Below are positions 1 to 14,084 of a DNA stretch of 64,000 nucleotides, in pieces. How positions within the stretch are numbered: the first letter of the stretch is position 1; each line of letters starts with the position of its first letter. The notes under the pieces were generated by a model. The model saw nothing but the letters and a program-made list of their open reading frames with translations, did no database searches and had not been told where the DNA came from. The DNA lies in NCBI GenBank assembly GCA_034008185.1, contig CM067081.1:106711265-106775264 (forward strand), given 5' to 3'. The position numbers were made by a program, and so were the translations under genes. The DNA comes from Gorsachius magnificus (lineage: Eukaryota; Chordata; Aves; Pelecaniformes; Ardeidae).

Positions 1-1275
1 AAAGAGCGAAATTGTCCAAGATTTTCTGCAAAATCCTTTAAATGCAAGTTCATTATTTGTGCAGGGTATAAGATATGAGAAGGTGCTATCTTTACTACTG
101 AAAATCTTGGATCAGAAGAAATTTGAATTTTACATTATTTAGCATCTGTTTGTATTCTAGTAGTCAGACATGCCATGGTCAGAAGGGTGTGGATACTGCT
201 CATTCTCTTCCCTGTCTCCTAAGAAGGAAGTAGAAGCCAGTCATGCCAAGATACTTTTTCAGTGATAGATAAACCACAGTAAAGTAAAATGGAAACTTTG
301 GTTAAAAAAAACCCCAAAACAAAAACCCCCTAATTTTATAATTGTATTGGTGGACTGAAATAGCATGTGTGTAGTGAGAAATGAAGTCAGTGAAAATAGA
401 TCTGGGTTATCTATTCTGTTGAACTGAAATTTAAGAGATGAACAGTTTGGGCTCAGAAAAGAAAAAATTCCCAAGGCTAAAGTTGGAACTGACCTGTATG
501 TCAGCTGGTCAGAATAAACATGCAGTTTATTTTTGTCCAGTTATCTTATTAAAAGATCAGCCTTATGTCTTTTTTTTTTTTTTTTAAAGTATCTTTAAAT
601 GTAGCACAATATTCCCACTCTCAGAAATTGGAAACAAAGTGGTAGTTCCTTTTCTGCCTGGTGGTGTTTGAAGCTGAACATACTCTGTGCTGGGTGTTCT
701 GCTGACATTATTTTACCTTGTGTTAATCTTGAAGCATTCTCTGAGGTAGTATCAGGACCCTAACCTTCCTCATTAATAAACATTTTCATTCTGAATAATT
801 TTCTATGAAATTAACAATGTCATGTTGGGAAACTTTAAAGGCCTTGTTGGATATAATTTTATTTCATTTCTTTATAATTATGAAAAGACAGGACACTGGA
901 GTGTGAACCAGAACAGGCTGCACTGCAACCTCCAGATGGACATTTTGCTGCTTTTTTTTTCTACTGACCAGCAGGATGCAGGTCTGCTAGTTTGGCTGGT
1001 TTATGACAAGCATCCTTATTGCATTTATAGGATTTTCTGAAGTGGCACTTGGCTTGTTCTAGCTCAGTTTTTGTTTGCCTAGTTTTTAGTTTGATTACTG
1101 AACTGAAAAAATAATTTACACAGTCCTTCTGATAGAAGGACATATTCCCACAGTTAGTTGCACATATCCCCCTACAGCAATACAAAACCAATATGCACTC
1201 TGATAATGTGATAAAAAGTTGTTTCCTTATGTTTAAACACAATATTCTCTATTTCAGTTTGGATTTCAGGAAATT
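1..1275. other. Unique noncoding DNA, no gene seen
   Basis: AT-rich sequence with a T run at about 570-585 and a shorter one near 951-960. The small open frames here lack recognisable domains and have no splice or promoter context that I can defend. I see no repeat family in it. Confidence 0.6.
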
Positions 1276-1565
1276 TGTGCCCATTGCCTCTCTTCCTGTT
1301 ACTGGGAACCACTGAGAAGAGCCTAGCTCCCTTGTTCTACTCTCCCCATCAGGTATTTATAGAAATTGATAAGATCCTCCTGAGACTTCTCTTCTCCAGG
1401 CTGAACAGTCCCAGCTCTCTCAGCCTTTCCCTACATGAGAGATGCTCCAGTCCCTTCATTATCTTCCTGGCCCTTCACTGGACTCACTCTGGTATGTCCC
1501 TGCCTCTCTTCTATTGGGGAGCCAAGAACTTGACACATTTAGGCCACAGGTGAGGTCTCAAAGAC
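1276..1565 (-). mobile_element. Old CR1 LINE fragment (3' part of ORF2)
   Basis: The plus strand reads as the reverse complement of the CR1 reverse-transcriptase tail. It includes the segment around 1395-1440 (CTTCTCTTCTCCAGGCTGAA, which encodes the FSLEKR-type motif) and the segment around 1440-1530 that matches the stretch following the RT catalytic core. The same segment can be compared inside the window at 51405-51560 and 49500-49640. The copy is diverged, lacks the terminal octamer repeats and carries no usable frame. The small plus-strand frames across it are antisense shadows. I recognise the family from sequence resemblance; no alignment was run. Confidence 0.75.
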
Positions 1566-1641
1566 CCACCTGTTCTTTTGGTTTTCCCACCAAAGGAGTA
1601 AACAGATACCTGATGGTTGAACCAGAGACATCAAAAAGCTT

Positions 1642-1667
1642 GGGGGGTGGGGGGGTGGGAGGTAGGG
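1642..1667 (+). repeat. G-rich tract, possible G-quadruplex
   Basis: Runs of six and seven G separated by single T residues, followed by TGGGAGGTAGGG, give at least four G-tracts of three or more with short loops on the plus strand. It lies about 80 bases past the CR1 fragment. Confidence 0.55.
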
Positions 1668-2251
1668 AGAGAGGCAATCCTACTTATACTGGCTAATCAG
1701 TGGGATTTTTTTTTTGATGACTGAACACCTTGAATGAAGGATATTTATCTATTCTTCCATAAACACACTGAAGCATTCACATGCACACACTCCTACATTT
1801 GATTAAAGCTCAGGTTAGAACTTTAATACACTGAAATGAATTAATGCAAGAAGTGAGCTTGTATATTGTGGTATAAAGTATTTCTAAGTAGTAAGTTTTC
1901 CCTCAGGAATAAATTGAAAGTACTGGATTATATAAAAGAGATAAAACACCCTGAGGGTCATGAAAGAGAATAGGAAGATTTTCCTTAATGTAAGGATGGA
2001 AGAGCAGTTTCAAATACAGGTGTCTGTTTTTTTCACGTAAATGACAGCTTGTATTCCACTCTTTTACTCTTCAAAACTACTGATCAAACTGTGGAGTATT
2101 AAATTTGATCTGTCTGTAGGATTCTGAATCTGCTGCATTGGTTGTGCTGTATAGCAGGATACACATTGAGAATGCACAGATGCAGACACTGTAGATCAGA
2201 TAGAAAACGATCTAAATATTAGATGTGTTTTAGTAGCCAAAAGGTTACCTT

Positions 2252-2316
2252 CTCAGCAGGGAAGCCTGCTGGATTATCAGCGTCTTCAGCAGCAGAGGAC
2301 ATGCTTCCCTGCTGAG
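2252..2316. repeat. Perfect 14-bp inverted repeat (hairpin)
   Basis: The left arm CTCAGCAGGGAAGC (2252-2265) is exactly the reverse complement of the right arm GCTTCCCTGCTGAG (2303-2316), with a 37-base loop. Inside the loop, CTGCTG next to the left arm can pair with CAGCAG in the right half, extending the stem past an asymmetric bulge. The whole structure is 65 bases long. It could be a hairpin RNA, a relic of a small inverted-repeat transposon, or chance. Confidence 0.7.
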
Positions 2317-5300
2317 TATATGCCAGATGGTCTTCTGTGCTTGTGGTAGATCCACCAAACCCTTGCTACGAGAAGTTTTATTTCCCTATGTGATATCTAG
2401 GTTACAATGGGCTTCAGAGTCAGATCATCCACAGCTTGAGTTTAAGTGATCTGTCTGTGCTTTCTGTCAGCAGCGTGCTAGGGGCTTAAGTCTGAATAAA
2501 AGGTGTGGCAAAAAACAGTGGTTAGATGTTGCTCCTTATGCTCTCCTTCTGCTAAAACAGGCTTTTTATCTCAGCCTGTTGTTTGAGTCACAAATAAATG
2601 TGTGACAATTGGCCAGAATGTATGTACATACATCTGTTCTGTTTGCTGCAGGCCTTCTATAATATCAGTTTAATTTAGTGAACAGCTTGAGGCATTTGAT
2701 TAAACGTCTGATACTTTTATGTTCACATGCCAGATAGCTGAAATTTTTTGGTGGGAATTCTAAAGGTACTAGTATTATTTTGTGTGATACTACTGACTTG
2801 TAATGAAAGGTAGAACTCTAATACACATATGTGCTCTATGTTGTCATAGCATAAACCATTTAGTCTTAAAGTTACTAAGAAAACAGTTAACCGATCAATG
2901 AACTGATGGTGATAGAAAATTTTCCTTTTGAAGTGTGGATGAGGTGACAAATTTTTGTATCGAATAGGTCTGCAAGAAAATAGAGGATTGAACAAGTTTT
3001 GTTTGTCACAGATAACTGTTTCTCTTTCAGACCTGGAGCACCATACTGTGATTGCAGGACCCTGGCTGGGCTACATCAAGATGAAGGTTTATCCAGTTGG
3101 AAGCACTGTGATAAACAGGCGTAGGGTACACTAAGCTGTATATTCAGTCGTGCAGATGTACTGTGGAAGTCAGAAGATGGCAGTCTTCACTCACTGTTGA
3201 AATTGCTGCATAGCTAACCCCAGCACTTGAAAAGTGAAGAATAAAATGAATATGCATCTTCCTCTGTATTTTTAGTTGTGAGATTTTAATTTGAAGTGCA
3301 TCTTGATAGTGCAAAAATGACAGCTTTTTTTTTTCCCCAGAAATCATTCATGATGACGGCAACTAAAACTTTCGTTAATATTCTCTGATTCAAACAAGAA
3401 CAAAAAACATTTTTTAGTGTAAAGGAAGTTCTAAAAACTGTCTAAAACATCTAAAAAAAGGCATAGGTGAGCATAGACAAACATGTGTTCAAAAGGAGGA
3501 TTGACAGAGGCTGCTCAGCAATTGTGTATGCCTGGAGGCACCTAAACCTCAGAGTCTGATTGCATTCTCCTTCTGTTCATGTCAAAAATCTCCTCATGTA
3601 AGCAGCAAAGAACTTCATACCTTTTCAAGCCACACTGGGATCCAGGAATTAGAAAGAAATGGGTCACCATTCCCGGAAGGCTTGATCCAATAGGTGAATG
3701 TTGAACATGCCTGTTATGCACAGTAGAACCTGTAATGTCAGCTGCCTGTTATATCTTACTGATCAGTGCATATCCATAGGCAAATTTAGCCTTAAGTCAC
3801 CCTGACACTGAAGAGAATGGAGCTTTTATCTTACCCATCCCAGGATGCAAAAAAGCAAGATGGTGCAAGCAACTCTACGCATCCTGGTTAAGGCACTCCA
3901 TCGTCAAGAGAAATTTTTCTTCTGGGCTCCTCTCGTAAGAAACCAAAATGTCTTCTTACTTTAGGAAGTTCTAATTGTAATGAAGCAAAATGCCTAAATT
4001 TCTTGCAACAAACTTTAGGAAGTAAGGAATCACCCTACCACTGGGGGCCTTATCCAGTAAGACATAGACACAGTCATTGTCTCACTCTCCTTCTGGCACA
4101 GAAATTTTGAATGCTTTCTTTGCAGGCAGCAAGGTGCCTCTTGTTCTTGCATAGTTGATAATCTCTCTTATAATGCAAAGTTATTAATGGGAAGGGAACA
4201 GAATTTGGATGCCTTGTATTTTGGGTGACTCCCCTGACCTTCAGGCTACTGTAGCCTCCTGTTTCCTCTTACCATCCCACCAAACCTTTGTCAGTTATAT
4301 ATAAAAAAAACTTAATGTTTTATGAATGGGCTGAAAGTTTGAACACTCGGGGACTATGTGGGTCCTTTGCAGCAGACACATTGTGTGCGTGCACTAGTGA
4401 TTTAGTGATGGAGGGTTCCTTTTTTGTGCATTTTTGTGTATGTACCGGGAATCTCATGGTAGCCCCTTGAGGACACCGTGGATGAGCTTTAAACTTCCTT
4501 CTTGGTGGAACCAAGGTTGAAGGGATGCTTGACTTCATCAATCACAAAGGGGGCATATCAGAGACTGTCGCTTATGGAAGGGAAGTTAATCCCTTCCGCA
4601 ACTTCCACAGCCCTCCAAGCATGCACCATGCATGCCTAGGTTCATCTGTCCAAGCTTCACTGCTGGTTAAGACATGATGTGGATGTGCAGTCCTCGGATC
4701 AGAGTGAGCCACAACACATTCAGCTTTGGTCCTTCCCTCTTGTGCCTCACCTATCATTAACATACAAGGACCTGTTCTAAAAATGGTTGGTTTTCAGGTC
4801 TTTTTTAAAAAATGTTTTTGTCTCAGCCAGCATGCTTCTTATCCATCATATGGAACATTTTATTTTCTCATTACTGACATACCTAAGTGCAAGCAGATAG
4901 TATACAGCCAAGCTCTTGTCTTTGTATTCCTATCTGGCATCCAGGTATTAAAAAACTTAGGTTTAAAAGGGTTTAAATTTGAAAATGTTTGTGATTCTCG
5001 TCCTCGTTCATATGAACCAAATAGCAATATCTTTATTTTTAAGTTGTAACTCCAGTTCTGTAAAGATTTGATTAGGAGCTTAGCTGTAAATACAGGAAGA
5101 CTTCTTATGTGTTAATTTAAATAGGCCTTCTGAACATATTTAGCTAAACTTTTAGGCCTTCCTCAAGCTTACAGCCACCAGTTTGCACTCTTAGAAATAA
5201 TACATCAGATGAATAGCTATTGAAATTCTGCTCCATTGACTTCAGCAGAGACACGCTAATTTTAATCAACCAAAATCCCAGATGTCAGATGATACAAGCT

Positions 5301-8300
5301 GGTGGTTTTTTTAATCAGTTTAATATTAAATATCAAAAATTTTAAAATTAAAAAAAATTTACTTATGGTAATATTTTGATTATTAAAAGTACCTATGGTA
5401 ACTAATAATAGCACTATGGTTCTTATATAGACTTAACTTTGCTTGCAAATGAAACTGGACAGATAATAACTTTAGGTTTGAGCAAATTTGAAGTTAGGAA
5501 AGCAATACTTTTTTGACAATTCTGTTAAGGCTTAATAGCAACATCAAAAACATTGTACCTAATGCTCTGTTCAAAGAGAGTTACAGTGGCTCACTTGTAA
5601 AAAATTGGAAGCAAGGTTCCTCACTAATTTTTTTATTTTTTTTTAATCCATCTTGCACACAAAGAATCCAGAAAAAATATAAAGGAATTCTTTTATTTGT
5701 CATGCAAATATTATTTTATAAAAAACTGAAGTAATTTAGCAATGAAACACAAAAGTAACATTTTAAACCAGAAAATTAGTAGCATAAAGGGAAAAAAAAG
5801 AATATCCAGTGGAAAATTAATGTTTATGTATATTTTTAATTTTTTTAATATGTTTTATTGCAAACAGAATATTTTCTATTAAAAAAACCCCAACACATTG
5901 AAGATTGATTTTAGTTACTACCCAAATTAAATATTTATCCCTTCACATGAGTGAACTAATGTTCCTGGACGAGTAGCTATCAGCCACAGAAAATATTTTG
6001 TTCCATAAAAAAGTTTCACTTTAGTATTTAAAACCCAGGCCTCTAATTCCTTATTTTGTATTGATTTTTCATAAAGTAAACAGAGTGTCTAAACAAAAAG
6101 TCACTTTGAACAGAAGAATGAAAAGTTTCATTTAGACAAGTTGAGAACTTGAAAAGCCTCCCACTCACCTTAATAAACAGCTGAAAGCTTTTCACATAAA
6201 TTTTTCCTTTGACAAAATATAATTCAAAAAAATGTTGAACAAAGCTCACACAGTGGAAATTATCATTTTTATGCAACTGCAGAATGTATAGATAGATATT
6301 ATATGAGTGCTTAAGTAAATCATTTTAATGTTGATGTCACATCTTTATAATATATATCTCCGATGAGCTTATTGAACATGGGATTGGTTGTTTCTGTGCT
6401 TTTTTGTGGTTTGTCTTTTATGGTTCAGCTATGCTTTTATGTTTCAACACTTGCACATCTAGCTCATCATTTATCTAGTTCAAAAGTCAGAGGTTTAAGT
6501 CTCATTCCTCTGAGGATGACCACTTTTGAGTGAAAGTATACCTTGAAATATGAGGAATTGGCACCCTCAGACAAATTTTTTTTCTGACGTCTACCAGTGG
6601 CTATTTCATAATAGATGAACAGGTAGCTTTATTGCCCTGCAGAGCTGAGTTAGCTGCTTTGCTAAGATAAAATATTTTCCAATTTGTTTTTTTTCTCACC
6701 TCTAAAACCAAAGTACACTTTTAAAGTTGGGTAAGTTCCATTAAGTATTAATCTTCCAGTTTTGCCCTCTTATTATTAGGAAAAGTATATCTTCTTGTCT
6801 GATTCTGCTATCATCTGAAGCACCCTTGTTATACAGCTTGACTCAAGTATGTTGAGGAAGCTTGGAGCATGCCTAAGTCAAGACAAGAGTGCAACTGTTG
6901 ATTAAAAGTGGTAAAATCATTCATCATTGTGGATGCCCATCAAACACCCAGAAGACTATTTCTGCCACCAGCCACAAAATGGTGCTGTTTTAGGGTCAGA
7001 GAAAGATGTAGAAGGAATTACTGAGTCACCTTTGAAGGTTTTTATACTATGGAGAAGAGTCGGACAATCACACCAAATCTTGTGGGGAAAATATATGTGA
7101 TGACCCTCCAAAACCTAATATTCTTTAAGTAGTGACATTTTACACTGGGAGTTATCCCTCTTGCTTTAATATTGTCTTGTTTAAAAGAGCTAGTGTGTGT
7201 ATAAATAACTACTTTAACTTGAAAAGATCCATGCCTTCTCAGCTCATGCACAGAAACTCCAATCCAGAATACCTTGAAACAGGTAGCACCATGTCCTGCC
7301 TGACATTTCCTCCACCACTTTATGAATTTTTGGAATTAAGCTTGAGTTTAAAAACTTGCAATGAATAATTTGGGGGACTTTTTTAAAATTAAAAAAATTA
7401 ATCTAAGGTGATTTTAAGATTTTTTTTTCCATGCCTAACATTTTCTGAATTGAATACCTCTGTTATGTGATATTTTTCTGTTTAGAATTTTTATTTCTGA
7501 TTTGAATCAGTTATGGATATGTAACATCACATTTTCAGAATTTGTTTCCTATAGTTATATTACAGAACTTTTAAGAGTTCATTTATGCGACTACATTACC
7601 AGTGAATTTATTTCTCAAAATGATTTTCAGATACTTACAATAACTGCATTTATTGTATTTGTATTTTTTTATTGTTGAAAGTAAGCTGTACCCAGATAAG
7701 AGAATTAGGTTTTCCATTAAATAATTTTCTTTTTTTTTTTTTTGAGAGATATATTCCACTACAAAATTCCCCATTATACTAAATTTGCCTGATTAGGTAG
7801 TCTGGTACCATATTGATAAACAGTGCTTAAACACAGTAATCGGTCTGAGATTAGGGAGACTGATTACCAGTTCATTGCTAGGGTTTTATGCTGGTGAAAT
7901 TCTACTGATGTAATTACTTTGTTTAGAAGTGGTGTGTGTGTAGTAAGTGTTCAAGAGATGTAAATTCCAAGGTTGTTACTCCCTTTGAATTATTAGTTTA
8001 TCCTTTGAAACCTCTCTGCAAAATATTCTTGTCTAATTTCAGAGAATGCCTAAGTACAGAAATCTAAATTCAGAGAATGCCAGTTCTTTTTCTAGGTGAA
8101 ACTCAACTGAAAGACTAGTCTGCCAAGGACTCTGACACTTTCCATGTCACTTAAGCCCACTGAGTAAGTTGAGATGGAAACTGTGTGGAGGAACTGGTCT
8201 CAATTTCACATAGTGAGGAGGGACGTTTTTAGGTTGTCTATGTATTTAACAGAAGAGAAAATGGGAGTTTTCATTTATAAAAGGTTTTAACTGGGCTGAT

Positions 8301-10540
8301 ACTGTCCAGCAAGACCCATTCATTTTAATGAATGCTTCATGAAAGCTGCTCTTGCAATTCTTTCTGAGCTTCTCTTAGCAGGTATTTTTTTATAAATTTA
8401 TACATATTTTTATGCACATTGATTTTAAAAGTCCCACTTACCCCAATTCCTTATTTGAGAAGGAAATTTTTGTCTAAATGCATTCCTCCAATGATAAACA
8501 TGACATGACAGAGTAGGCAGAAGAAGGAGAAACACAGCTTTTCTTACTCATCTATATAAGAAATGGCTATATAATTCCTACAAGCTGATTTGCAGGTAAG
8601 TCTTCATTGAGATGACCTGGTCCTACACGGCAGGTCCGAAATCCTTATTGTAAATTGTAAATTTGACCTACAGAAGTCCCATAGACACCAAATGGACAGG
8701 TGAAGGACTTCCAGAAATGGCTCACAAGTTAATGACTTTCTGCAGTATCAATGCCTGCATTGGTAAAACTCACATGCCGTGTTACACAATGTAGGCACAA
8801 AGGCGAGCCGTGAACTCTTTAGTGTCCAAAGTTAGGTCAAAGGGCACATCTCTGAGTAAGAACAGCAGTGAAACTCCAAGCTGCAGAAGGGCAGAGATTG
8901 TTGCTATATTCAGCAGAAAAAATTATCAAGTTCTAAGTAACATTTGACAAAAATTCTACCAATCATCTCAGGCAACATATACAGAGAAAGAAAGGTCAAT
9001 AGACTAACATAAAATTTGTCTTGTATTTGTGACAAAAGAGTAAAGCACTCATTATAATTGCAATAGTTTTGTATCAATGTTGACAGATCTTAGCTTTTTT
9101 CCAATGAAAATACCTTTGAAATTACCTGCCACTACATAATATCTTCTTTGATTGCTTTTAATTTCAGAATTTATATAACTTTTTCTCCCAAGTGATTTAG
9201 AGCATGATTTAAAGGATTAAGCACAACTGTGTAGTAAGTACAGTAAGTCCACAATTCTCCCATTCAGATTTTCCTGTATTGTATCTTGATATCTTTTAAA
9301 TGCACTGGTGCTAAAACCACAGCAGCAAAAATTCCTCTGTCTTTCTAAACAAATGGGATCCCCAAGGCAAAGAGATTTCTGTCTTCAGGTAGCTGTCCTA
9401 CCTCTTGTCCATGCAGTCAACTAGCTAAATTTAGCCACCATTTGGTGGCATGCCAAAAAGGAGCTTGCCTTACCTACTGCAGCTAGAAGGGCTGTAGATC
9501 TTAGTATAATAGATAAGAAACAATTTTTCCAGTCCACCTCTCCTCTCAATATTTTAAATTCTCCTCCCTTCTGGTGTGTTGGGGAGAAACTGAAAGTTGT
9601 TGTTTAAAGTTGTTTACAGAAGCTTTTTGTATCCTGGCAAGTTTAGTGAGGACAAGGAGAGACAGCGATCAGTTGACCAGGCTTCTTTCTTACAGAGTGG
9701 TCAACAGCTTAATGGAGAGGTCCGTCCCCCATGATGCAGGGAGTGCCTACACAAAGACCTGGCCATTGTCATTTAGTTGTGGGAAAGGGTTTTCCACTTT
9801 GTAGAAATAATTAAATCCCATTTGAAAACAGGACATAAACCTACATTTTCCTGACACTCTGAAGTTGTCTAATTTCTTGGCTAGAGTGTCAGTCTCTTTC
9901 TGCCCTAGTAGGCATTTCATCAGTTACATAATACTCTCAAAAAACAGGTAATTTGAATAATGAAATGTGTGCCCTACTACTAGGCCACTCTGGCCTTTTA
10001 ATCAGTAATTTCAGCATCTCAGTTTCCTCATTAATTGCCTTTTTAAGTTAGGAAACTCTGAAAAAGTGTGTGTATGAAAAAATGGTTGTTTTCCTCTCAA
10101 AAAAGCCTACACCAAAAAACCCTCAATGCCTCTAAAATTACGGCAAAAATATGTGTTCTTAGTCATATTAAATTTGAGAAATTCCACTCATCTTAAGAAG
10201 TTCTATTCTCTAGATGCACACTGCAGAAACTCAGTATAAGTTTGCTAGCAATTTGCCTTTACTGATTTGATTTTCTGACTATTACAACTTTGTATAGCTA
10301 AATAATTTTTGTTTGTTTTCTTGCTTGCTTCTTGGTGTTAAACACTGTGAACTGTATGCAAGTAATACTTTGTAGCTGACGGGTATGTATATCATCAGTT
10401 CTCCAGTTAGATTAGTACACAAGGCATATAAGTAATATGAAAGAGAGGCATACTTGCAAATAAAGTTCCCTTTCCAAAGCAAAGCAAACTATCCCTTATT
10501 CAAAACTAAACCACAATCAACAAAGCTAAATATGTATTTT

Positions 10541-10600
10541 AGAATCATAGAATTGTAGATTAGTATTATTTAGTACTACATAGTACAATTTAGTACTATA
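10541..10600. repeat. CR1-like terminus followed by a 10-bp AT tandem repeat
   Basis: 10541-10556 (AGAATCATAGAATTGT) resembles the terminal octamer repeats of a minus-strand CR1, but no CR1 body follows. Next come four 10-base units starting at 10561, 10571, 10581 and 10591. The last three begin TAGTAC and the first begins TAGTAT. The repeat is seen directly; the CR1 origin is inference. Confidence 0.5.
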
Positions 10601-13362
10601 TAAAACTTGGAAAAATTACTGAGACACCACCCCACCCCCCACATTTATCAAAGTAAGGAACATTTAATCTTGATTACTTTGACACAGGTAACCAAACAAA
10701 ATCCAAGAAGACAAAAATTATTTCATTTGATATCTGGTCCACTTAAAATAAATGAGAGTATTTGGAGACAACACACAATTTCTACTAAAATTATGAGAAG
10801 AAATTATGAAGTTATATGTATATGTAGTTGCATATGTTTGTACATGTTTCACAAAGACAAAATAACTATTGGCATATCAGCATAAGTTAATAATATGAGA
10901 ATAACAAGATAAACATGCAAAAGAAGATATGTGGTAGTTCAGTCCACTCTCACTATCTAATTCTGCCTCTTCCATGCCTTGGTCTCTATAAAACTGAAGT
11001 CTTTATTAATGTGATCACCCACTTCTTCTAAAACAATGCAAGACATGACACAACTATTAACAAACAGATACTTATTCAAATATGGGCTGTCTTTTACTTC
11101 ACCTCCTTTTATCCAACTGTTGTGCAATGCTGAGCTCTGTAAAGGAAAACAGAAGTAACATTTTACTAGCTTTAAGAGTTATGACTACTAAGGTGGGAAA
11201 TGACCAGAGATTGTTGGCCACATTAATTTTTTTTTGTTTACTATTCATGCGCTATTGAATGTATTTTTATCTTTTTCCCTTTCCACTGACTCTAATTTGT
11301 TGTTTGAAACAGAAAATCCAGCTATGTGATCAACATTTTTCTGGCACATTTTCCTGTAGTTTAGGGCACGTGAATTTAATCCTCTTATCAAGATAGATAC
11401 AACAATACCCATTAACAATGTATTAATTTAATATACTTCCAAATATCTGTCTGCTCAATGAAAAACCTTGGTAGATACTGTGTTTATTCAAAATGGTGCT
11501 AAAAGATACAGTCACATTCCAAAGTCTGTAATGAAATAAGATACATTTAATTCTTTTGCAAGAACAGTGTTTGAAATTCTTCTTGTGCCTTGAGATAATT
11601 ACAAATATCTTCTTCAATGATACAGAAAGATTCATCTTTTTAAAATATTTTTTTTTCTATCCTGTCTCTTTCAAAACTGCCTTTCATACATCAGCTATTT
11701 ACAGCATTTAGGTGCTACTTCTTAAAACATAGAAGGAGAAGAAAGAACATTAGGATATATAAGCTGATTGAATTTCATGGATTTTTTAGGTTGCATTTTC
11801 AGTGCAGGTCTCTCTTGCTACTTAAATGATCAACAGCACTCTTGATGATGTGCAAAAATAAAGTTAATATTGTTATGCAGACTCCCCAAGTTCTTGGAAC
11901 TTAATAAACATTAGTAAGATGAGCTCAGATGATTTTGTTCACTAGGGTGTAGGAAGAAGTGTGAAGAAGATATGGTACATGGACAAGCCAAGTAATAAGC
12001 CAAATCCAAGTCGCCTTCACTAGAAACATATGTCGTCTTGCCAAAGCCTGATTTATAAAGGGAAAGGCTTAAATAAATTAAATACACTGACAACATTAAG
12101 TGTTGACATTTTAAAATATTATTTGAATTAATCTGTGAACCTTCTATGAAAAGATGTAACTCTGAATGCTGTATTATAGTACTAACTGATATCAGTTATG
12201 TATTTCCTGAAAAAAATCATGGAACATCCACACTTCCAAGGACAATAATGTGTAATAGCTGCTAAGCTGTTATTTATTTGCATACATCTTTCAGTCTTTG
12301 CATTAATGTGCAATAGCATATTTGATAAAAAAATTGTATGTCTCTTTTCTTTGTGCTGAATAGAGATGTTTCATTTTCTTGAAGAATATACTTTTTTTTT
12401 TTTATGCTACTCATCTCATCTGTCTAGTATTTTGTAGAAATGTGATGTAAGACATAAACTGTTTCAGCTGGGAATGTTTGGGGCTTTGACTTCAACCAAT
12501 GAGGTCACCTTAACTTCAAGAATAATCTCTAGTTTACATCTAAACTGTGCAATTCAGTTGCAAAATAACTTTTTACCTGCTGTGATCACTGTAGAATGTT
12601 TCATTTTAACACTGTTACCCAATAACATTCTTCATAACATGAGATGTAGCTAAAAGGACACCATTTTACTGGTGAAACTAAAATCTTCAGTATTTCAGCT
12701 TTAAGCAACAAGAAGGCTTATCTTGTCTCATCAATATTCTTGTTCTCTCCAAAATTGTTAAGATAATGAGGCTGAACTAATAAAGATCCTATTTAACATC
12801 ATGGTAATACTGTCTGCGTTGAAAGTGGGATAATGGTTGCTATTTATAAACATGTACATATGGTTTTCAGTGCCACCATTCTATTAAAACAATAACCTAT
12901 AATACCAGCATCTAAACAGTCTTTAAGTTGTATTTATTTGCATATGTAATAATAGCAATAATAATACTATATGCTGGAATTATGCAAAAAAATGGGTTTT
13001 GAAAATGAAATTTTTGACAGCACACTTTGAATAATTTCATGCTGAACCTTCTATCTTGAAAGTTAATAGGAGTTTAAACATTAATGACATAATAGTGAGT
13101 TTGTTCTGCAAGCTCATTTAGCTCCATTTGCTATTCTGCACACTAGATAAGGAAGTAGTGGGGAATGTAGAAGGAAGGTCTGCTGCACAAAGCAGAGACA
13201 GGTCAAAGTAAAGAAAAAGGGTATAAGTGCCCATGCATATGTCCAGAAAGGTTAAGACATTCTCCTACCCTCAAGTATTTGCAGAATGAGCTGCCCCTGT
13301 ATAAATTTGAGGCTTACAATTCTAGATAGGGTAACAGGTTTTCCCACTCAAATGAAGGCACC

Positions 13363-13379
13363 AAAAAAAAAAAAAAAAA
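13363..13379 (+). repeat. A17 homopolymer
   Basis: An uninterrupted run of 17 A. It could be the tail of an old retroposed sequence, but I recognise nothing upstream of it. Confidence 0.8.
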
Positions 13380-14084
13380 TCTAGTGCTTCCTGGACCCAC
13401 CTGAGAAGATGCAGTTTTCAAAGTGAATCATATTTAGGGTTTTTCCTTCTCAGCTCTTTCAAATAATAGTAAAAATTTGTCATGGAAATAGCCCCATAAA
13501 TTAATATGGCAAATCAATACTGTTTCTCATGGTAATGTCAATCCACAATCAACATTGTGCAAATCTGTTCTCTGTAATGCTTTTAAGTACATTTTAATTT
13601 CATCAATAAATAGCAGAAGCAGCAGCTGTAAATTATACCACTACTGAGTCCAGATGCTGAAACTTTAAAGCTAATGACACTATTGAGGACATACAGGTCA
13701 AAAATAGTATAGAAATGTTTTAAATTGGTTCACAATATATTCTCTGTAATATCATTTGGGCATCTGCCCCAGTGCCAGCTCTCAGTCAAGATGCCTGCAG
13801 TAGCAGCAGTGAGAATTGTAACTTCCCTGTTTTATCTCTTCTGCTAAAGTCTTCTCAATCTGCATTTGTACATGGTCAGGGCTCTATCTATTGCTTTAAA
13901 TTTACTTATCTTTAATATGTACACAGTAAATCTAGACTAGAACAGAATTGAGAAAAAAATCACAAAACAAAACAACAAAAAACCCCAAAAACTAGGGAGA
14001 CAACTTCAGTTTGTATAAATTTATTGTAGCTTTTCTGAAGCTAAAGAAATTACAACTATTGTAGTATTCTGTCTATCCTTATAA

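Larger units (their letters stand above)
1668..14084. other. Long noncoding stretch, mostly unique DNA
   Basis: About 12.4 kb of AT-rich sequence. The open frames are short, scattered on both strands and without recognisable domains. I can separate out an inverted repeat (2252-2316), a 10-bp periodic AT repeat (10561-10600) and a 17-A run (13363-13379). The segment 8590-8900 and the one around 5200-5262 look faintly like very old interspersed repeats, but I cannot assign a family. No exon, promoter or RNA gene can be supported. Confidence 0.55.

Noticed and set aside
3016..3110. Possible exon after TTTCTCTTTCAG near 3030
   Set aside because: The acceptor looks acceptable, but the only nearby donor would be non-canonical (CAG followed by GC) and the frame shows no recognised peptide.
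5190..5262. CTCCATTGACTTCAGCAG-type words known from old amniote repeats
   Set aside because: The match is too short and diverged to assign an element or its boundaries.
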